Assembly: GCF_910594005.1 (NCBI RefSeq)
Contig: NC_057828.1
Location: forward strand, 10,738,235-10,802,234
Direction: 5' to 3'
DNA from: Cervus elaphus
Taxonomy: Eukaryota; Chordata; Mammalia; Artiodactyla; Cervidae
Length of the DNA stretch: 64,000 nucleotides
The notes below the pieces were generated by a model. It was not told where the DNA came from and made no database searches. It was given only the letters and a program-made list of their open reading frames with translations. Positions 20,271 through 31,347 of the stretch are shown in pieces; position 1 is the first letter of the stretch; each line of letters begins with the position of its first letter. Position numbers and translations under genes: made by a program.

Positions 20271-20670
20271 ATCCTTCTTCTATCTTGTCAATTTCCCATG
20301 ATAGCAGTCTAAAACATAGCAAGTTTTGAAATATTTCTATATCATGTATTTCTTAAATAAAATGTACTAAACAGAAGTGGCCACCTTTTGATAACCAAGG
20401 CTATCATTTTGACATGATTGTGTTACAATGAAAAATTGTATTTGCCTATTTCCATCCTTGTAGTTGCCATCTCTGATTTTTACAAAACATCCTATTTAAA
20501 TTTGTTTGGTGTGTTTTCTGCCTTATAAGAAATCAATTATTCATGGTTTATAAATAAAAAGCAAATTCTGATTAACCAACATGGGGAATCCTCCTCAGAG
20601 TCAAGTGTTTAGTTTCCGATACTGAATTTTAGGCAAGTTTGCTGTTTTTGTTCAATAAGTAAGTAAGTAA
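20271..20670. other. Unassigned DNA
   Basis: Nothing recognised. An (AAGT)n-like run lies at about 20654-20670, against the BovB end. Confidence 0.4.
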
Positions 20671-21162
20671 TCCCCCTATCTGCCACCCCATGGACTGCAG
20701 CACACCAGGCTTCCCTTTCCTTCAGTATCACCAGGTGTTTACTCAAATCATGGCCATTGAACGGGTGATGCTCTAATCATCTCATCCTCCTCCCCTTCTC
20801 CTTTTGTTTTCAAATTTTCCCAGCGTCAGGGTCTTTTCCAATTACTTGGCTCTTCACATCAGGTGGCCAAAGTATTGGAGCTTCAGCTCTAGTATCAGTC
20901 CTTCCAATATATTCAAGGTTGATTTCTTTAGGATTGACTGGCTTCATGTCCTTGAAGTCCAGGCACTCTCAAGAGTCTTCTCCAGCACCACAGTTCAAAA
21001 GCATCAGTTCTTCGGTGCTCAGCCTTCTTTATGGTCCAACTCTCACATCCCAACATAGCTACTGGAAAAAAACATAGTTTTGTCTACTTGGACCTTTTTT
21101 CAGCAAAGTGATGTCTTTGCTTTTTAATATGTTGCCTAGGTTTGTCATAGAGTAAGCAAGTT
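20671..21162 (-). mobile_element. BovB LINE, 3' fragment
   Basis: Complement of the BovB 3' 0.5 kb: GACTGCAGCACACCAGGCTTCC, TGGCCAAAGTATTGGAGCTTC, and CACAGTTCAAAAGCATCAG in order. It has many small deletions, so it is more diverged than the copies at 10578 or 28853. The left end lacks the (ACTGA)n tail and abuts an AAGT run. Confidence 0.9.
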
Positions 21163-21204
21163 TAGAGCCTGTATTTCCTCACTTCATTAGCCATATCTTA
21201 AAAT

Positions 21205-21325
21205 GGTATTGGAAATTACTGTTGTTTCTGCAAAACGGGAAAATACTAGAAAATATGAGGAGCTTCTGTTGTGCTGGACTGCACTGGGCAACTTTCTTTT
21301 GCTGGTGGCATCCTTAGCTTCTCCG
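21205..21325. repeat. Unclassified repeat, copy 2
   Basis: Second copy of the sequence at about 19970-20061. It shows GAAAATATGAGGAGCTTCTG, then a TGCTGGACTGCACTGGGC block and CTGGTGGCATCCTTAG in the same order and orientation. It may be a segmental duplication or an old uncatalogued repeat. Confidence 0.55.
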
Positions 21326-21367
21326 CAGAAGACTAAGTCAAATCCAGTTTGATAACTCCTCTGAATC

Positions 21368-21575
21368 ATGGTGGTGGTTTAGTCACTAAGTCATGTCTGA
21401 CTCTTATGGTCCCATGGACTGTAGCCTGCCGGGCTCCTCTGTCCATGGGATTCTCCAGGCAAAAATACTGCAGTGGGTTGCCATTTCTTTCTCCAGGGGA
21501 TCTTCCCAACTCAGTAGTTGAACCCCGGTCTCCTGCATTGCAGGCAGATTCTTTACCGAGTTACAAGGAAAGCCC
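21368..21575 (-). mobile_element. Bov-tA SINE
   Basis: Complement orientation with a GTGGTGGTTTAGTCACTAAGTC end, TCTCCTGCATTGCAGGCAGA at the box-B region, and a degenerate tRNA-like head (TACCGAGTTACAAGGAAAGCCC). Confidence 0.92.
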
Positions 21576-23108
21576 ATACTTGTTTGTACTTTTTATATTT
21601 ATACGTTTTTCAACAAAAAGTAGTGAATATGGAAATAAAGTGGTCATCCTTAAATAGATCTCTCTTGACACAGATCTCCCTTGAATTCAAATCTGAAAAT
21701 TACTTGTCAAATCATGAGTGAACTTTAGAAAAAGTAGAATTCTTGAAGTCTCTGAATTAACATGTTAAAAACAAGCACTCAGTGGTGGTTGCCAAGGCTT
21801 TAATCAGAGAAAAGTGACTCAGTTTGAAGTACTTTGAGTTCGAATAAGAGATGTGCTAAGATTTCAGATATGGCACTTTATTCTGAAACGGTTGCAGCAG
21901 ATTTAATCTGAAAATCAGTTCAACTACTTGTGAGTATTACCTAAAGTGATGTATCAGGGATGGTTTCAGATTTTATGTTGAATATTATGTATACGGATTA
22001 CATGTTGTGTCAGATGGAATAAAACACAGAGCTTACAGTTTCTAAAATATTTGAATGATTTGTGCTGCATCTGAAAATTTATAAGAAACAGTCAAATAAT
22101 GAAAGTGCTAACATTCTATAATATTTGTGTATTTATACAAACCTGTATTAAATTTTTCCTGCTTTTCAATTAAGGTTCATTATCAATTCATAGATTTAAA
22201 AAAAGAAAAAAAATTCCACTTAAATGATTTTCTGCTTTTTATGAGGTTTTTCTGCGCCTCTCTTAAGAGGAAGAGGCTGTCATATTTTACAAGCAGCTGC
22301 TATATTCTTCAGAAGCTGAACATGCTTTGTAGAATATTGCCTGAAATTTAATTACTGTTTATGTCAGTTTGGTTTTCATCAATTTTTTAGCAGAATGAAA
22401 CAGACTGATTTGAATTCATTCACTGATCTTATACATGTCAAACAAAGATATTTTTTCTACATTAGGTTTTAAATGCCTATCTCTATGCATTTACTTAAAA
22501 TGAAGGAAAATACAAACTGAGATCCTTAGGAATTCCAGAAATCAGTTAACTAACCACTGTTCTTTGAAGCTGAATTTTTATTCAGAATATAATTTCAAAC
22601 ACATTACTGGAAGAAATACATAATCATTAAGATATTCATTGTTAGTAATAGGATATATACCATAAGGAAATTTATATTGAGTGGCATATTAGATTATACT
22701 ATTTATAATATCTTAAGGCACTATGTTTATTTAGTGCAAAAATTTTAAACTATATTTTTATAAGACTGTTGAAATCTAACATTTTTCAAAGCCTTTGGGA
22801 AATCTTAAATTACTCAAGCTCTAATACTAAAAAAAATATATATATTCATTGGTCAACTGTGAATTGTTATGTGCTATAAACTATACGTGAATGCTGAATT
22901 TACTCTGCTGCAGAAGGCAGAAATATTCTTACTTTCATGGAGCTTATTTCTTATCATCAGTACATTTGACTCATGGAATAACACTGAAACTTAAATGAAA
23001 GGTATTAAATACAACATAGAAAATGTATGAATTATTCAAAAAACTTAAACAAAACATTGTTATTTTAAAAATAATAAAACTGCAGAGTGTCAAATGCATA
23101 CACTGTTT
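21576..23108. other. Unassigned A+T-rich DNA
   Basis: 1.5 kb without an assignable feature. A short piece near 22900-22960 (CTTTCATGGAGCTTATTTC) resembles antisense L2/MIR3 ends but is too short to call. Confidence 0.45.
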
Positions 23109-23138
23109 GGTAGGTTTTGGTAGGTTTTGGTAGGTTTT
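23109..23138 (+). repeat. Tandem decamer, three copies
   Basis: GGTAGGTTTT is repeated three times exactly, immediately before a Bov-tA SINE. It could be replication slippage at the insertion site. Confidence 0.9.
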
Positions 23139-23140
23139 CA

Positions 23141-23336
23141 GGGTTTCCCTTGTGACTCAGCTGGTAAAGAATCCGCCTGCAATGCGGGAGACCTGGGTTC
23201 GATCCCTGGGTTGGGAAGATCCCCTGGAGAAGGGAAAGGCTCCCACTCCAGTATTCTGGCCTGGAGAATTCCATGGACTTTACAGTCCATGGGGTCGCAA
23301 AGTGTCAGACAGGACTGAGTGACTATCACTTTCACT
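23141..23336 (+). mobile_element. Bov-tA SINE
   Basis: A GTTTCCCTTGTGACTCAGC head, an intact GGTTCGATCCCTGGGTTGGG box-B region, and a full body to ACTGAGTGACTATCACTTTCAC. It is a well-preserved copy. Confidence 0.95.
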
Positions 23337-24925
23337 TGTTATCAGGAATGCTACTAGCCAACTGGATAATCTCCACTACCCTGCCATCCTCCCTGTCTGG
23401 GTCTTACTCTAGTAAATATCTACCTGAGAAAATGTGTAGTCTAAATTTTTTTTTTCCTTTCAAGTTGCTTTCAGTCCCGTAAAAATGATTTAGAATAGTA
23501 ATAGGCATATCATTCCTTAATTATACTTGAGGATCCGCTTAACCATTACTCTTTTCTCTACGTTCTCAAAGTATTATCTTAATCATAATCATTATGACTT
23601 AGTACTGCCAATGATGTATCAAGAGCCAGCAAAAAAAAGGAAAATGCTAAGCTTTAAAATAGGCATAATCATTAACATTAATCAATGATAGTCTTACATA
23701 AAATGACAATACCAAACAGAATTATCATATAAATTGTTTATGTCATTTTCAAATAAATAGGCAGATAATCAAATACTAGCAAATTAATACAAATTTATTT
23801 TAAAATTACTTTCCCCCTTTATTTCTTTGTTACTTTTGCTACATTTAAAAATATTTTTAAATATTCTTGATCTGTTAGAGCCCAGTTTTACATTTGTAAG
23901 TTAAATAAGCTTTTATAGGTTCTTTGCAAGTTTTTGCATAGGAGAAGCCTACATGATGGAGACAATATTAAGGGCTGTTAGACAAAGAGGGTCAAGTAAA
24001 GGACTTATTCTTGAGGAGACTGTGGTTTAGTAGGGTAAAGAATGGATCAAGATTTAATGATGAAACTTTAACAAAAGAAATGCGTAATAGTTTTAGAAAT
24101 ATGGAATATGCTCTGTGCTAGGGTTAACTTTGTATGCTTGACATATTCTTTGATTAAAAATTATTGTGTTGTGCAGAGACATTTTAAAGCATGGGTTTCC
24201 TTAACGTTCTGTTAATGAGATCCATTTCTATGCAATATAGGAAAGGCCCCAGAAGAACTGGGGCACCTGCACCGCTACCCCCCCATCTGAGAAGGGAGTG
24301 GGGAAGACTTTGGTTAATGGACATGCTCTGTAGACATAACCGGTTGTGGCTTTTCTCCCTGAAGTGAAATGCCCCCTTACACTTAACAGCTGATTGACAG
24401 TGGTCAGTATTATAACTTCACTTTCCTCTTTTGGGACAGTAAGAGGAATCTTCTTGTATTCTCTGACATTGTAGGATATTAAGCATGCTAAAATTTGTAC
24501 AGCATAGAGCAGAATGTAAGAGCTGAGTTCTAATATTTAATTTTCCCTTCCTTGTTGTAATACATGAATACGTTCAAGGGAATTCCATGACTCAGTCCTT
24601 GTTATGCCATGCTTTTCCTGTGAATGCTTATTAAACTCAAGTCTTCTTGAACGAAGTTTTTTGTTTTGTTTTTTTTGTCTTATGAAAATGCTCAAGGATT
24701 CTTCAGGATTTCAAAGACAGGTAGGTCCAGGGACTGCTAAGTCATGGTACACCACAGATTGCCTTAACATGTCATGGCAAGTAACTCTAACTATCCTCAC
24801 TAACAGGCAGCCATGAGATTGGCTACCCTCCATCTCGAGTAAAGCTTTTTCTTCACAGGAAGTCAAGGGACTCTCTGGGGATAATTAGGGAAGCAGTCAG
24901 CTTGTCAAAATGGCATTTTCTATAT
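23337..24925. other. Unassigned DNA
   Basis: 1.6 kb with no recognised repeat or coding frame. The G/C-richer patch at about 24240-24310 (CCCCAGAAGAACTGGGGCAC contains a small inverted repeat) is not assignable. Confidence 0.45.
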
Positions 24926-24929
24926 CAGT

Positions 24930-25118
24930 GTCCTTGTGACTCAGTTGGTTAAGAATCCACCTGTGATGTGGAAGACCTGGGTTAAATCCCTGGGTTGGGA
25001 AGATCCCCTAGAGAAGAGAAAGGCTATCTACTCCAGTATTCTGGCCTGGAGAATTCCAGGGACTGTATAGTTCATGGAGTTGCAAAGAATCAGACACAAC
25101 TGAGCAACTTTCAAAGAG
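24930..25118 (+). mobile_element. Bov-tA SINE
   Basis: TCCTTGTGACTCAGTTGG head, GTTAAATCCCTGGGTTGGG at box B, and a full body ending ACACAACTGAGCAACTTTC. Moderately diverged; a short (AG)n run follows. Confidence 0.92.
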
Positions 25119-25188
25119 AGAGAGATGTCAATGCCTGGTTTAGAAGGAGGCCTATTGTATCTAATGTTCCTTTCTATACAATATCAGA

Positions 25189-25482
25189 GCTTCCCTGATA
25201 GCTCAGTTGGCAAAGAATCTGCCTGCAATGCAGGAGACCCAGGGTCAGGAAGACCCCTGGAGAAGGGCTAGGCCACCCTCTCCAGTATTTTTGAATTTTC
25301 CTTGTGGCTCAGCTGGTTAGGAATCCACCTGCAACATGGGAGACCTGGGTTCGATCCCTGGGTTGGGAAGATCCCCTGGAGAAGGGAAAGGCTGCCCACT
25401 CCAGTATTCTGGCCTGGAGAATTCCATGGTCTGTATAGTCCATGGGGTCGCAAAGAGTTGAACACGACTGAGTGACTTTCAC
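25189..25482 (+). mobile_element. Composite Bov-tA with two tRNA heads
   Basis: A first Bov-tA unit (25189-25291) stops after CTCCAGTATTTTTG. A second, complete unit (about 25294-25482) follows directly. Imperfect outer repeats (TTCTATAxAAT at 25172-25182 and 25484-25494) suggest a single insertion. The same architecture occurs at 47655-47962. Confidence 0.85.
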
Positions 25483-25524
25483 CTTCTATAAAATGATACA
25501 GTTTGTTGTTATTATTGCATTATT

Positions 25525-25697
25525 ATTTTTTTTTTTCCTGCACAGACTAGCAGTTGCATCGTGTGGCTCTCTAGTTGTGGCATGGAAGATTAGTTGCCCC
25601 ACGGCATGTGGGATCTTAGTCCCTTGACCAGGAATCGGACGGGCATCACCTACAATGGAAGGCAGATTCTTGACCACTGAACCACCAGGGATGCCCC
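25525..25697 (-). mobile_element. CHR-type SINE
   Basis: Complement orientation: a poly-T left end, TGTGGCTCTCTAGTTGTGGCAT, GGGATCTTAGTCCCTTGACCAGG, and TTGACCACTGAACCACCAGGG with the head at the right. It is a typical CHR layout without the BovB-derived body of Bov-tA. Confidence 0.85.
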
Positions 25698-27364
25698 ACA
25701 TATATTTTTATTAATTTCTAAATCTTTATTTTGAATTATACATATTCACATGCTTATTTATCTGTAAGGAGTGTCATCTTTCTAGACAAGGTGCCTGGCA
25801 CAGTATCTTTCTTTTAGTAATTGTTTAAATAACAAAAATCTAAAATTCTAGAAAATAGATTGAATTAAGATTCTAGTTCTGGAGGTTGAATTCCAGGTTT
25901 CTGCTTTTAATCAATAAAACATATATATGAAATAAAATACTGAAATTGTTTTATATTAAGGTCACAAAATGATCGAGCCAAACTTTTATGTCTGCCAATA
26001 TTTTTACTTTTTACTAAAAACTATTTAAGAATACCATGTATATCTTGCTTTTATTATTTACAAATACAGAGATTAGTGGAGCCAAATAATATGTGGAGGT
26101 GTTTAACAGACATGCTTCTTTCTGATTTTTTTATATACTCACTGTCCCTTGATTTACAAAGTCAATAGAAAATGGTGCCTTAGGGGATACACATAAGCAC
26201 AGGACCAAAATGTCACAGATCATTTTTGATGAGGCTTTTTCTAGGTCCATCGTGAAATGTTTGTCTTGAGAGCTACCATTTTATGAATTCTGTCTTCTGG
26301 CGGGGTGGGGGGAAATCAAGCTCAAAGTTGATAGCCAGGATGACTCAGACTACAAATGGTAGAGTGGGCCAAAAGGTTCTCTTCCTGGCACACAATTTAT
26401 GACAGATCCCTAATGGCAGGTGGAAGGCTTGGTGCATTTTGTGTGTAGTCATGGCTGGGTGTTCTAGATGATTCCTGTCTGCAGTCTCCCTCTCTGGGGT
26501 CAAAACTCTTCTTAGAGAGAGATAAATCCCCCTAGGTATGTCTGGAATTCCAGAGCAGTGACGCTGAACCTGTGGTTGGGATTCTTGCTAGTGTCAGCCT
26601 GGAAGAAGTTGTAGTTACTATGAAATGGAAATAACATATTTAGGCAGAGAGTGATCTGAGATTCACCTACTTGCCTCATTTTCCAAACTCTCGGCTTCTA
26701 CTTCATCTGCTGATTTTCCCCTTCTCTTCTGGTTGAAGCAAAACCAAGGAAAAATCTCCTTTCTTCCCTCACCATTATTCTGTGTCTTTAACTTTTATCT
26801 TTGGAGCCCAGAAAGTGTTTCTAGATAGGTGGCAACAATATGTAAGTGTGAATGGTTTTGGAATATGTTTGAGAGTGTGTTATTCCTTTAGTAAACCAGA
26901 CTCAGGTTTAATTTATGAGAATTATAGCGTCCACATAGTCTTTTGCTCTGTCATTGAAACACAGGTGGTCAGCAAGAAATTATACTTTTTTGAATAAAGG
27001 CTTGAATTATTTAAAAAAAAAGAGCAAACAATATATGGAATTAAAAGCTGGCATTTCCAAGCATTGGGTGTGTGACCGCAAGGTCCTAAGTTTGATTAAA
27101 ATTTAATTATGATAAAAGCAATATCTCTATCCAATAACATTTTATAGCTTATATTACCATCTTGATCATCTTCACAATCACTTTATCCATTCTTCCTTTG
27201 AGAGTGAATGGAACTGATCACACAATCATTACTGGCTATGATCTTTTCTTTCTCCATGCACACAAATAACTTTTAAAGATTTTATTGTATACAGTTTCTG
27301 AAAAGTTGTTTTAAAATAACTGCCTATTTGGTGTAAAGATTCTAAAAAATTTGCAACTATGCTT
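25698..27364. other. Unassigned DNA
   Basis: 1.7 kb with no secure feature. GGTGCCTGGCACAGTATCTTTC near 25790 resembles the 3' end of MIR/L2 in plus orientation. The rest, including the 26150-26640 stretch of more balanced composition, is unassigned. Confidence 0.4.
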
Positions 27365-27462
27365 ATTTGATCTTCTCTCCAAAGAAGAGGAACTGAAGCT
27401 TCTAGGAACTTCTACCTTGCTCAAGATCACAGGTAAAAACAGAGAGTCAATTCCTAGGCAGG
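27365..27462 (-). repeat. MIR SINE remnant
   Basis: GAGGAACTGAAGCTTCTAGG..ACCTTGCTCAAGATCACAGG reads as the antisense MIR core (the usual aggaaactgaggc ... cttgcccaaggtcaca order). Confidence 0.6.
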
Positions 27463-27464
27463 TT

Positions 27465-28030
27465 GATAAGAAGCCCTGGGTCCCCGAGGAGGAGAAAGGG
27501 GTTCGGGTTCTCAAGGAGCAGATAGGGGTCTGGAATTCTCAAGGAGGGGGAAAGGACTTCCCGCCCCTGCCCCCCCCCCCCCCCCACATTCCTTAGTGAG
27601 GATTATATAACAACAATGTATCCTGCTTGAGGACAGTTTCTCCTTCTTGAAAACCTTCTGACTAATCCTGTTATCTTAAAATGTATATTATGGGAGTGGG
27701 TCTGGTAAAATCTTTCTATTGCTAAGTTCTAATCTTGTTATCTTAAAATGTAAATTGTGGGAGTGAGTCTGGTAAGATCTTTACAACTTGAGATATTCTT
27801 TTGATTTACTGTAATAACCAGTTAAAAAACATATAACTTCCTTGCTTAGACTAGTGAGGGGGCACTCTCCATCCCCCTCCTGATGTCTGTGTCAGAAACT
27901 TTCTCTGTCCCTTTTTATACTTTAATAAAACTCTTTTATGTAAAAGCTCTTTAGTGATGAAGCCTGGTCCCTGGTCCCAGGGAAGAAGCTAAATCTTCTT
28001 CAGAGATTAAGAATTGACATCATTCTCAGT
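27465..28030 (+). mobile_element. Solo LTR of a ruminant endogenous retrovirus (putative)
   Basis: A GGAGGAGAAAGGGG-type start is followed by a C16 run (27570-27585) and two copies of a 67-bp unit (27663-27729 and 27730 to about 27784). A polyadenylation signal AATAAA lies at 27924-27929 within a CTTTTTATACTTTAATAAAACTC context, then a U5-like end. The tail from GTGTCAGAAACTTTCTCTGTCCC on resembles BTLTR1-type LTRs as I remember them. No gag, pol or env sequence adjoins it, so it appears solo. Exact ends and target-site duplication were not found. Confidence 0.7.
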
Positions 28031-28446
28031 AAGCTATCAAAACCAATTCAATTCAATTCAGCAGAATTGAATCCAGGGCATCAGAACTTCCAAATCCACA
28101 CTTTTAATCATAAGTTCTTCTTTAATGTGTGATTTCACACCCTGGACAAAACAATGACTCTTTACATTTGCAGACTTTTTTCCTTTTTAGTAACTTGTAT
28201 TTGTTACAGAAACATTATAAGAATTTAAGCCACTGGGTTAATCTTGAAATCATAATAATTCTAAGGTCTTTTCCAGCAAAAAACAAAACAAAACAGTGCA
28301 CAGGTAGGAAAAAAAGGCCGTTCAGTAATTACTCTGTATAAGGAAAGGGTGGACCTGGCTCTGGTCTGGTCTTTATGGAGACACAGGGCCTCTTTTCCCT
28401 TGCTCCCTCATGTCATTAGAATAATATAATTAAGAAGATTTGTAAA
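28031..28446. other. Unassigned DNA
   Basis: This holds an ATTCA run (about 28044-28060) facing AGAATTGAAT, which can form a small hairpin. Otherwise nothing is recognised. Confidence 0.4.
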
Positions 28447-28453
28447 CAGAGCT

Positions 28454-28603
28454 TTATTTTCTTCTTTTTAGTTTTTATTTATTTCATTTTTTTTGGCTAT
28501 GCCGTGTGGCTTTTTGGATCTTAGCTCCCTGACCAGGGATCAAACCCTAACCCCCTGCAGTGGAAGGGCAGGGTCCTAACAACTGGACCAGCGGGGAAGT
28601 CCC
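28454..28603 (-). mobile_element. CHR-type SINE
   Basis: Complement orientation: a T-rich left end, TTGGCTATGCCGTGTGGCTTT, GGATCTTAGCTCCCTGACCAGGG, TCCTAACAACTGGACCAGCG and GGAAGTCCCC at the right. A 7-bp repeat CAGAGCT (28447-28453, 28604-28610) is a likely target-site duplication. Confidence 0.88.
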
Positions 28604-28852
28604 CAGAGCTCTTCCTTCAATATTCATGGAGCCTCCATAATGGGATGGAAACCTTCTAATTCATGTCCTCTGGAAAGATAAATCTCCAAGTCCTTAAGAT
28701 GAGAACATGTTGAGGGAAGTGGAGGCCTTTGGTGGCATTTATGTTTAAACACAATGGTCTGACTGTTTACATAGGGGAGGCTGGCACTGATGTTATAGTT
28801 GAGGTTGTGAGCCCTGGGTGCAACCAGTCTGGCACTATATTATTTTTTAGAA

Positions 28853-29826
28853 GCTATAGTCATAGGTCAGGAAGCAACAGTTAGAATTGGACATGGAACA
28901 ACAGACTGGTTCCAAATAGGAAAAGGAGTATGTCAAGGCTATATACTGTCACCCTGCTTATTCAATTATATGCAGAGTACATCATGAGAAACACTGGGCT
29001 GGATGAAGCACAAGCTGGAATCAAGATTGCTGGGAGAAATATCAATAACCTCAGATATGCAGATATGGCAGAAAGTGAGGAGGAACTAAAAAGCCTCTTG
29101 ATGAAAGTCAAAGAGGACAGTGAAAAAGTTGGCTTAAAGCTCAATATTCAGAAAACTAAGATCATGGCATCTGGTCCCATCATTTCATGGGAAATAGATG
29201 GGGATACAGTGGAAACAGTGGGTGACTATTTTTCTGGGCTCCAAAATCACTGCAGATGGTGATTGCGGCCATGAAATTAAAAGATGCTTACTCCTTGGAA
29301 GGAAAGTTATGACCAACCTAGATAGCATATTAAAAAGCAGAGACATTGCTTTGCCAACAAAGGTCCATCTAGTCAAGGCTATGGTTTTTCCAGTGGTCAT
29401 GTATGGATGTGAGAGTTGCACTGTGAAGAAAGCTGAGCGCTGAAGAATTGATGCTTTTGAACTGTGGTGTTGGAGAAGACTCTTGAGAGTCCCTTGGACT
29501 GCAAGGAGATCCAACCAGTCCATCCTAAAGGAGATCAGTCCTGGGTGTTCATTGGAAAGACTGATGCTGAGGCTGAAACTCCAATACTTTGGCCACCTCA
29601 TGCGAAGAGCTGACTCATTGGAAAAGACCCTGATGCTGGGAGGGATTGGGGGCAGGAGGAGAAGGGGACGACCGAGGATGAGGTGGCTAGATGGCATCAC
29701 CACCTGGATGGACATGAGTTTGAGTAAACTCCGGGAGTTGGTGATGGACAGGGAGGCCTGGCATGCTGTGATTCATGGGGTCGCAAAGAGTCAGACACGA
29801 CTGAGCGACTGAACTGAACTGAATTG
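28853..29826 (+). mobile_element. BovB LINE, 5'-truncated, relatively young
   Basis: Nearly 1 kb of well-preserved BovB runs from just upstream of the catalytic region to CTGAACTGAACTGAATTGAA. CpG sites survive in the 3' part (GGGACGACCGAGGATG at about 29666), suggesting a younger copy. The reading frame shifts near 29230, and TGA replaces the usual CGA at 29441-29443. Confidence 0.95.
28930..29262 (+). pseudogene. BovB RT fragment lacking one catalytic Asp
   Basis: The open frame carries the AEYIMRNTGLDEAQAGIKIAGR block. The catalytic motif then reads Tyr-Ala-Asp-Met (about 29056-29067) where BovB has Tyr-Ala-Asp-Asp followed by Thr-Thr-Leu-Met. Four codons, including the second catalytic aspartate, are missing as an in-frame 12-base deletion relative to the family. 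Confidence 0.85.
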
Positions 29827-29829
29827 AAT

Positions 29830-30438
29830 GATCTGAATGAGCTCCAACTTCGCTCTCCGAGTAGCTTCCAGAAACAATCACTGACGATCATTGAACCTGT
29901 GTGGCTAGTTTTCATTATTTGCAGGGGTAGGTTTATATGCATCCTTGACTTTTTAGTATTTTATTATTCTTTAATTCATTTTTTAAAAGAAAGTCATGCT
30001 ATGTTTGCAATCAGATTAAAAATTAAAAAACAACATAAAACTTTATGTATAGCTTTATAAAAATACTGAGAAGAGTCAAAATAACTGCATGGGTAAATTT
30101 AAAACCAAAATATAAAAAACTTAATTACTTTCAAAACTATTTATAGTAAAGTGATAATATCATTAATTTTAATGTCTCTTACTTATTTGCTTCAATAATT
30201 TTTAAGTAAAGCATAAAAGGACGTGAAAATATATGATATCTCTGTCATCTAAATATCAATCTTTCTAATTGAAGGTTAAGTAGAATTTAGGTTGAAGTGA
30301 TCATCTAAATAACTTTAATACTCTTCATAAAATCCCTTTGACTTGTAAACACAATGCTTGGGGTGATGGTTTACTGAAGAATAATATGAATGAAAACAAC
30401 TGTGTTACCTTCTGGATAAGCAACTGTCTGTTATATTT
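29830..30438. other. Unassigned A+T-rich DNA
   Basis: No repeat or gene recognised. Confidence 0.45.
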
Positions 30439-30965
30439 GTTCCATCCACAAAAATATTTTGAGCCCTGACTATCTGTTGGTACAATTCTCGGTATTGTTT
30501 ACACAGCAGGGAACCAAAAACTAAGTCTTTGACTTTGTAGAGCTTAAATGTATTTATTTGGGGGCAGGGCAGAAAGCAACATTAGTTAACATCAAATGAT
30601 GATGAGTATCCAAAAAAAAAAAAAAAGATGTGTAAGGAGAAACAAAAGTGGAAATTGTTGCTGCTTAGGTAAGCTGGTGAGGGAGGGGCTCTCTCAAAAG
30701 GTGACCCATTTGAACAGGCACCTGAAGAAAGTGAGGATGCAAACAGCAATGCCCCAGGGCAGAAGTGTGTTCTATGCTGGCAGGCAGAACAAGAAGGTCA
30801 CTGGATTTTTCTGGAGCAATGTTGGATGTTATTAGAGGAAATGAGATTGGAGAGTCAGTCCAGGCCAGAGCTTGCACTGTCACGTCTAAAACTGATTTTT
30901 ACTTTGGCTTTTACTCTGTATGAGATTGGAAAGTCATTGAAGAACTTTGAGCAACAGAGAAACAT
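30439..30965 (-). repeat. L2 LINE remnant
   Basis: Read on plus, the order is GAGCCCTGACTATCTGTTGG.ACAATTCTCGGTATTGTTTACACAGCAGGGAAC, then a GTAGAGCTTAAATG block, a GAGGGAGGGGCTCTCTCAAAAGGTGAC block, GAACAGGCACCTGAAG, and ATTGGAAAGTCATTGAAGAAC. This is the antisense order of an L2 3' end. Divergence is high. The open frame 30596-30835 is incidental. Confidence 0.65.
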
Positions 30966-31142
30966 CTACATTTAGCAAACAAAATACACACAATGCTCAG
31001 TTACATTTGAACTTCAGATAAACAGTGAGTAAATGTGACATAAAAGACATCCCAAATATTGCATGGGGCATACTTACTGTAAAACATTATTTATGATCTG
31101 AAATTTGAAGAATAGAATATCCTGTATTTCAAAGGTGTTCTC

Positions 31143-31340
31143 ACACTTGTTGTTGTTTGGTCTCTAGGTTGTTTCCAACCCTTTTGTGAGCTCATGGACT
31201 GTAGCCCTCCAGGCTCCTCTGACCATGGGAGTTCCCAGGCAAGAATATTTGAGTGGGCTGCCATTTCCTCCTCCCGACCCAGGGATCAGACCCACATCTT
31301 CTGGATTGGCAGGTGGGTTCCACTGAGCCAGGGAAGCCCA
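31143..31340 (-). mobile_element. Bov-tA SINE
   Basis: Complement orientation from GTTGTTGTTTGGTCTCTAGG to a partly deleted tRNA-like head (TTCCACTGAGCCAGGGAAGCCC). A 7-bp repeat TGTTCTC (31136-31142, 31341-31347) is a likely target-site duplication. Confidence 0.9.
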
Positions 31341-31347
31341 TGTTCTC

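Noticed and set aside
23109..23138. Short regular repeats as a CRISPR-like array
   Set aside because: Only three direct decamers without spacers, in a mammalian repeat context.
23141..23230. tRNA-Glu-like sequence as a tRNA gene (also in other Bov-tA and CHR copies)
   Set aside because: These are SINE heads: cloverleaf pairing is not maintained, they continue directly into SINE body, and they recur throughout the window.
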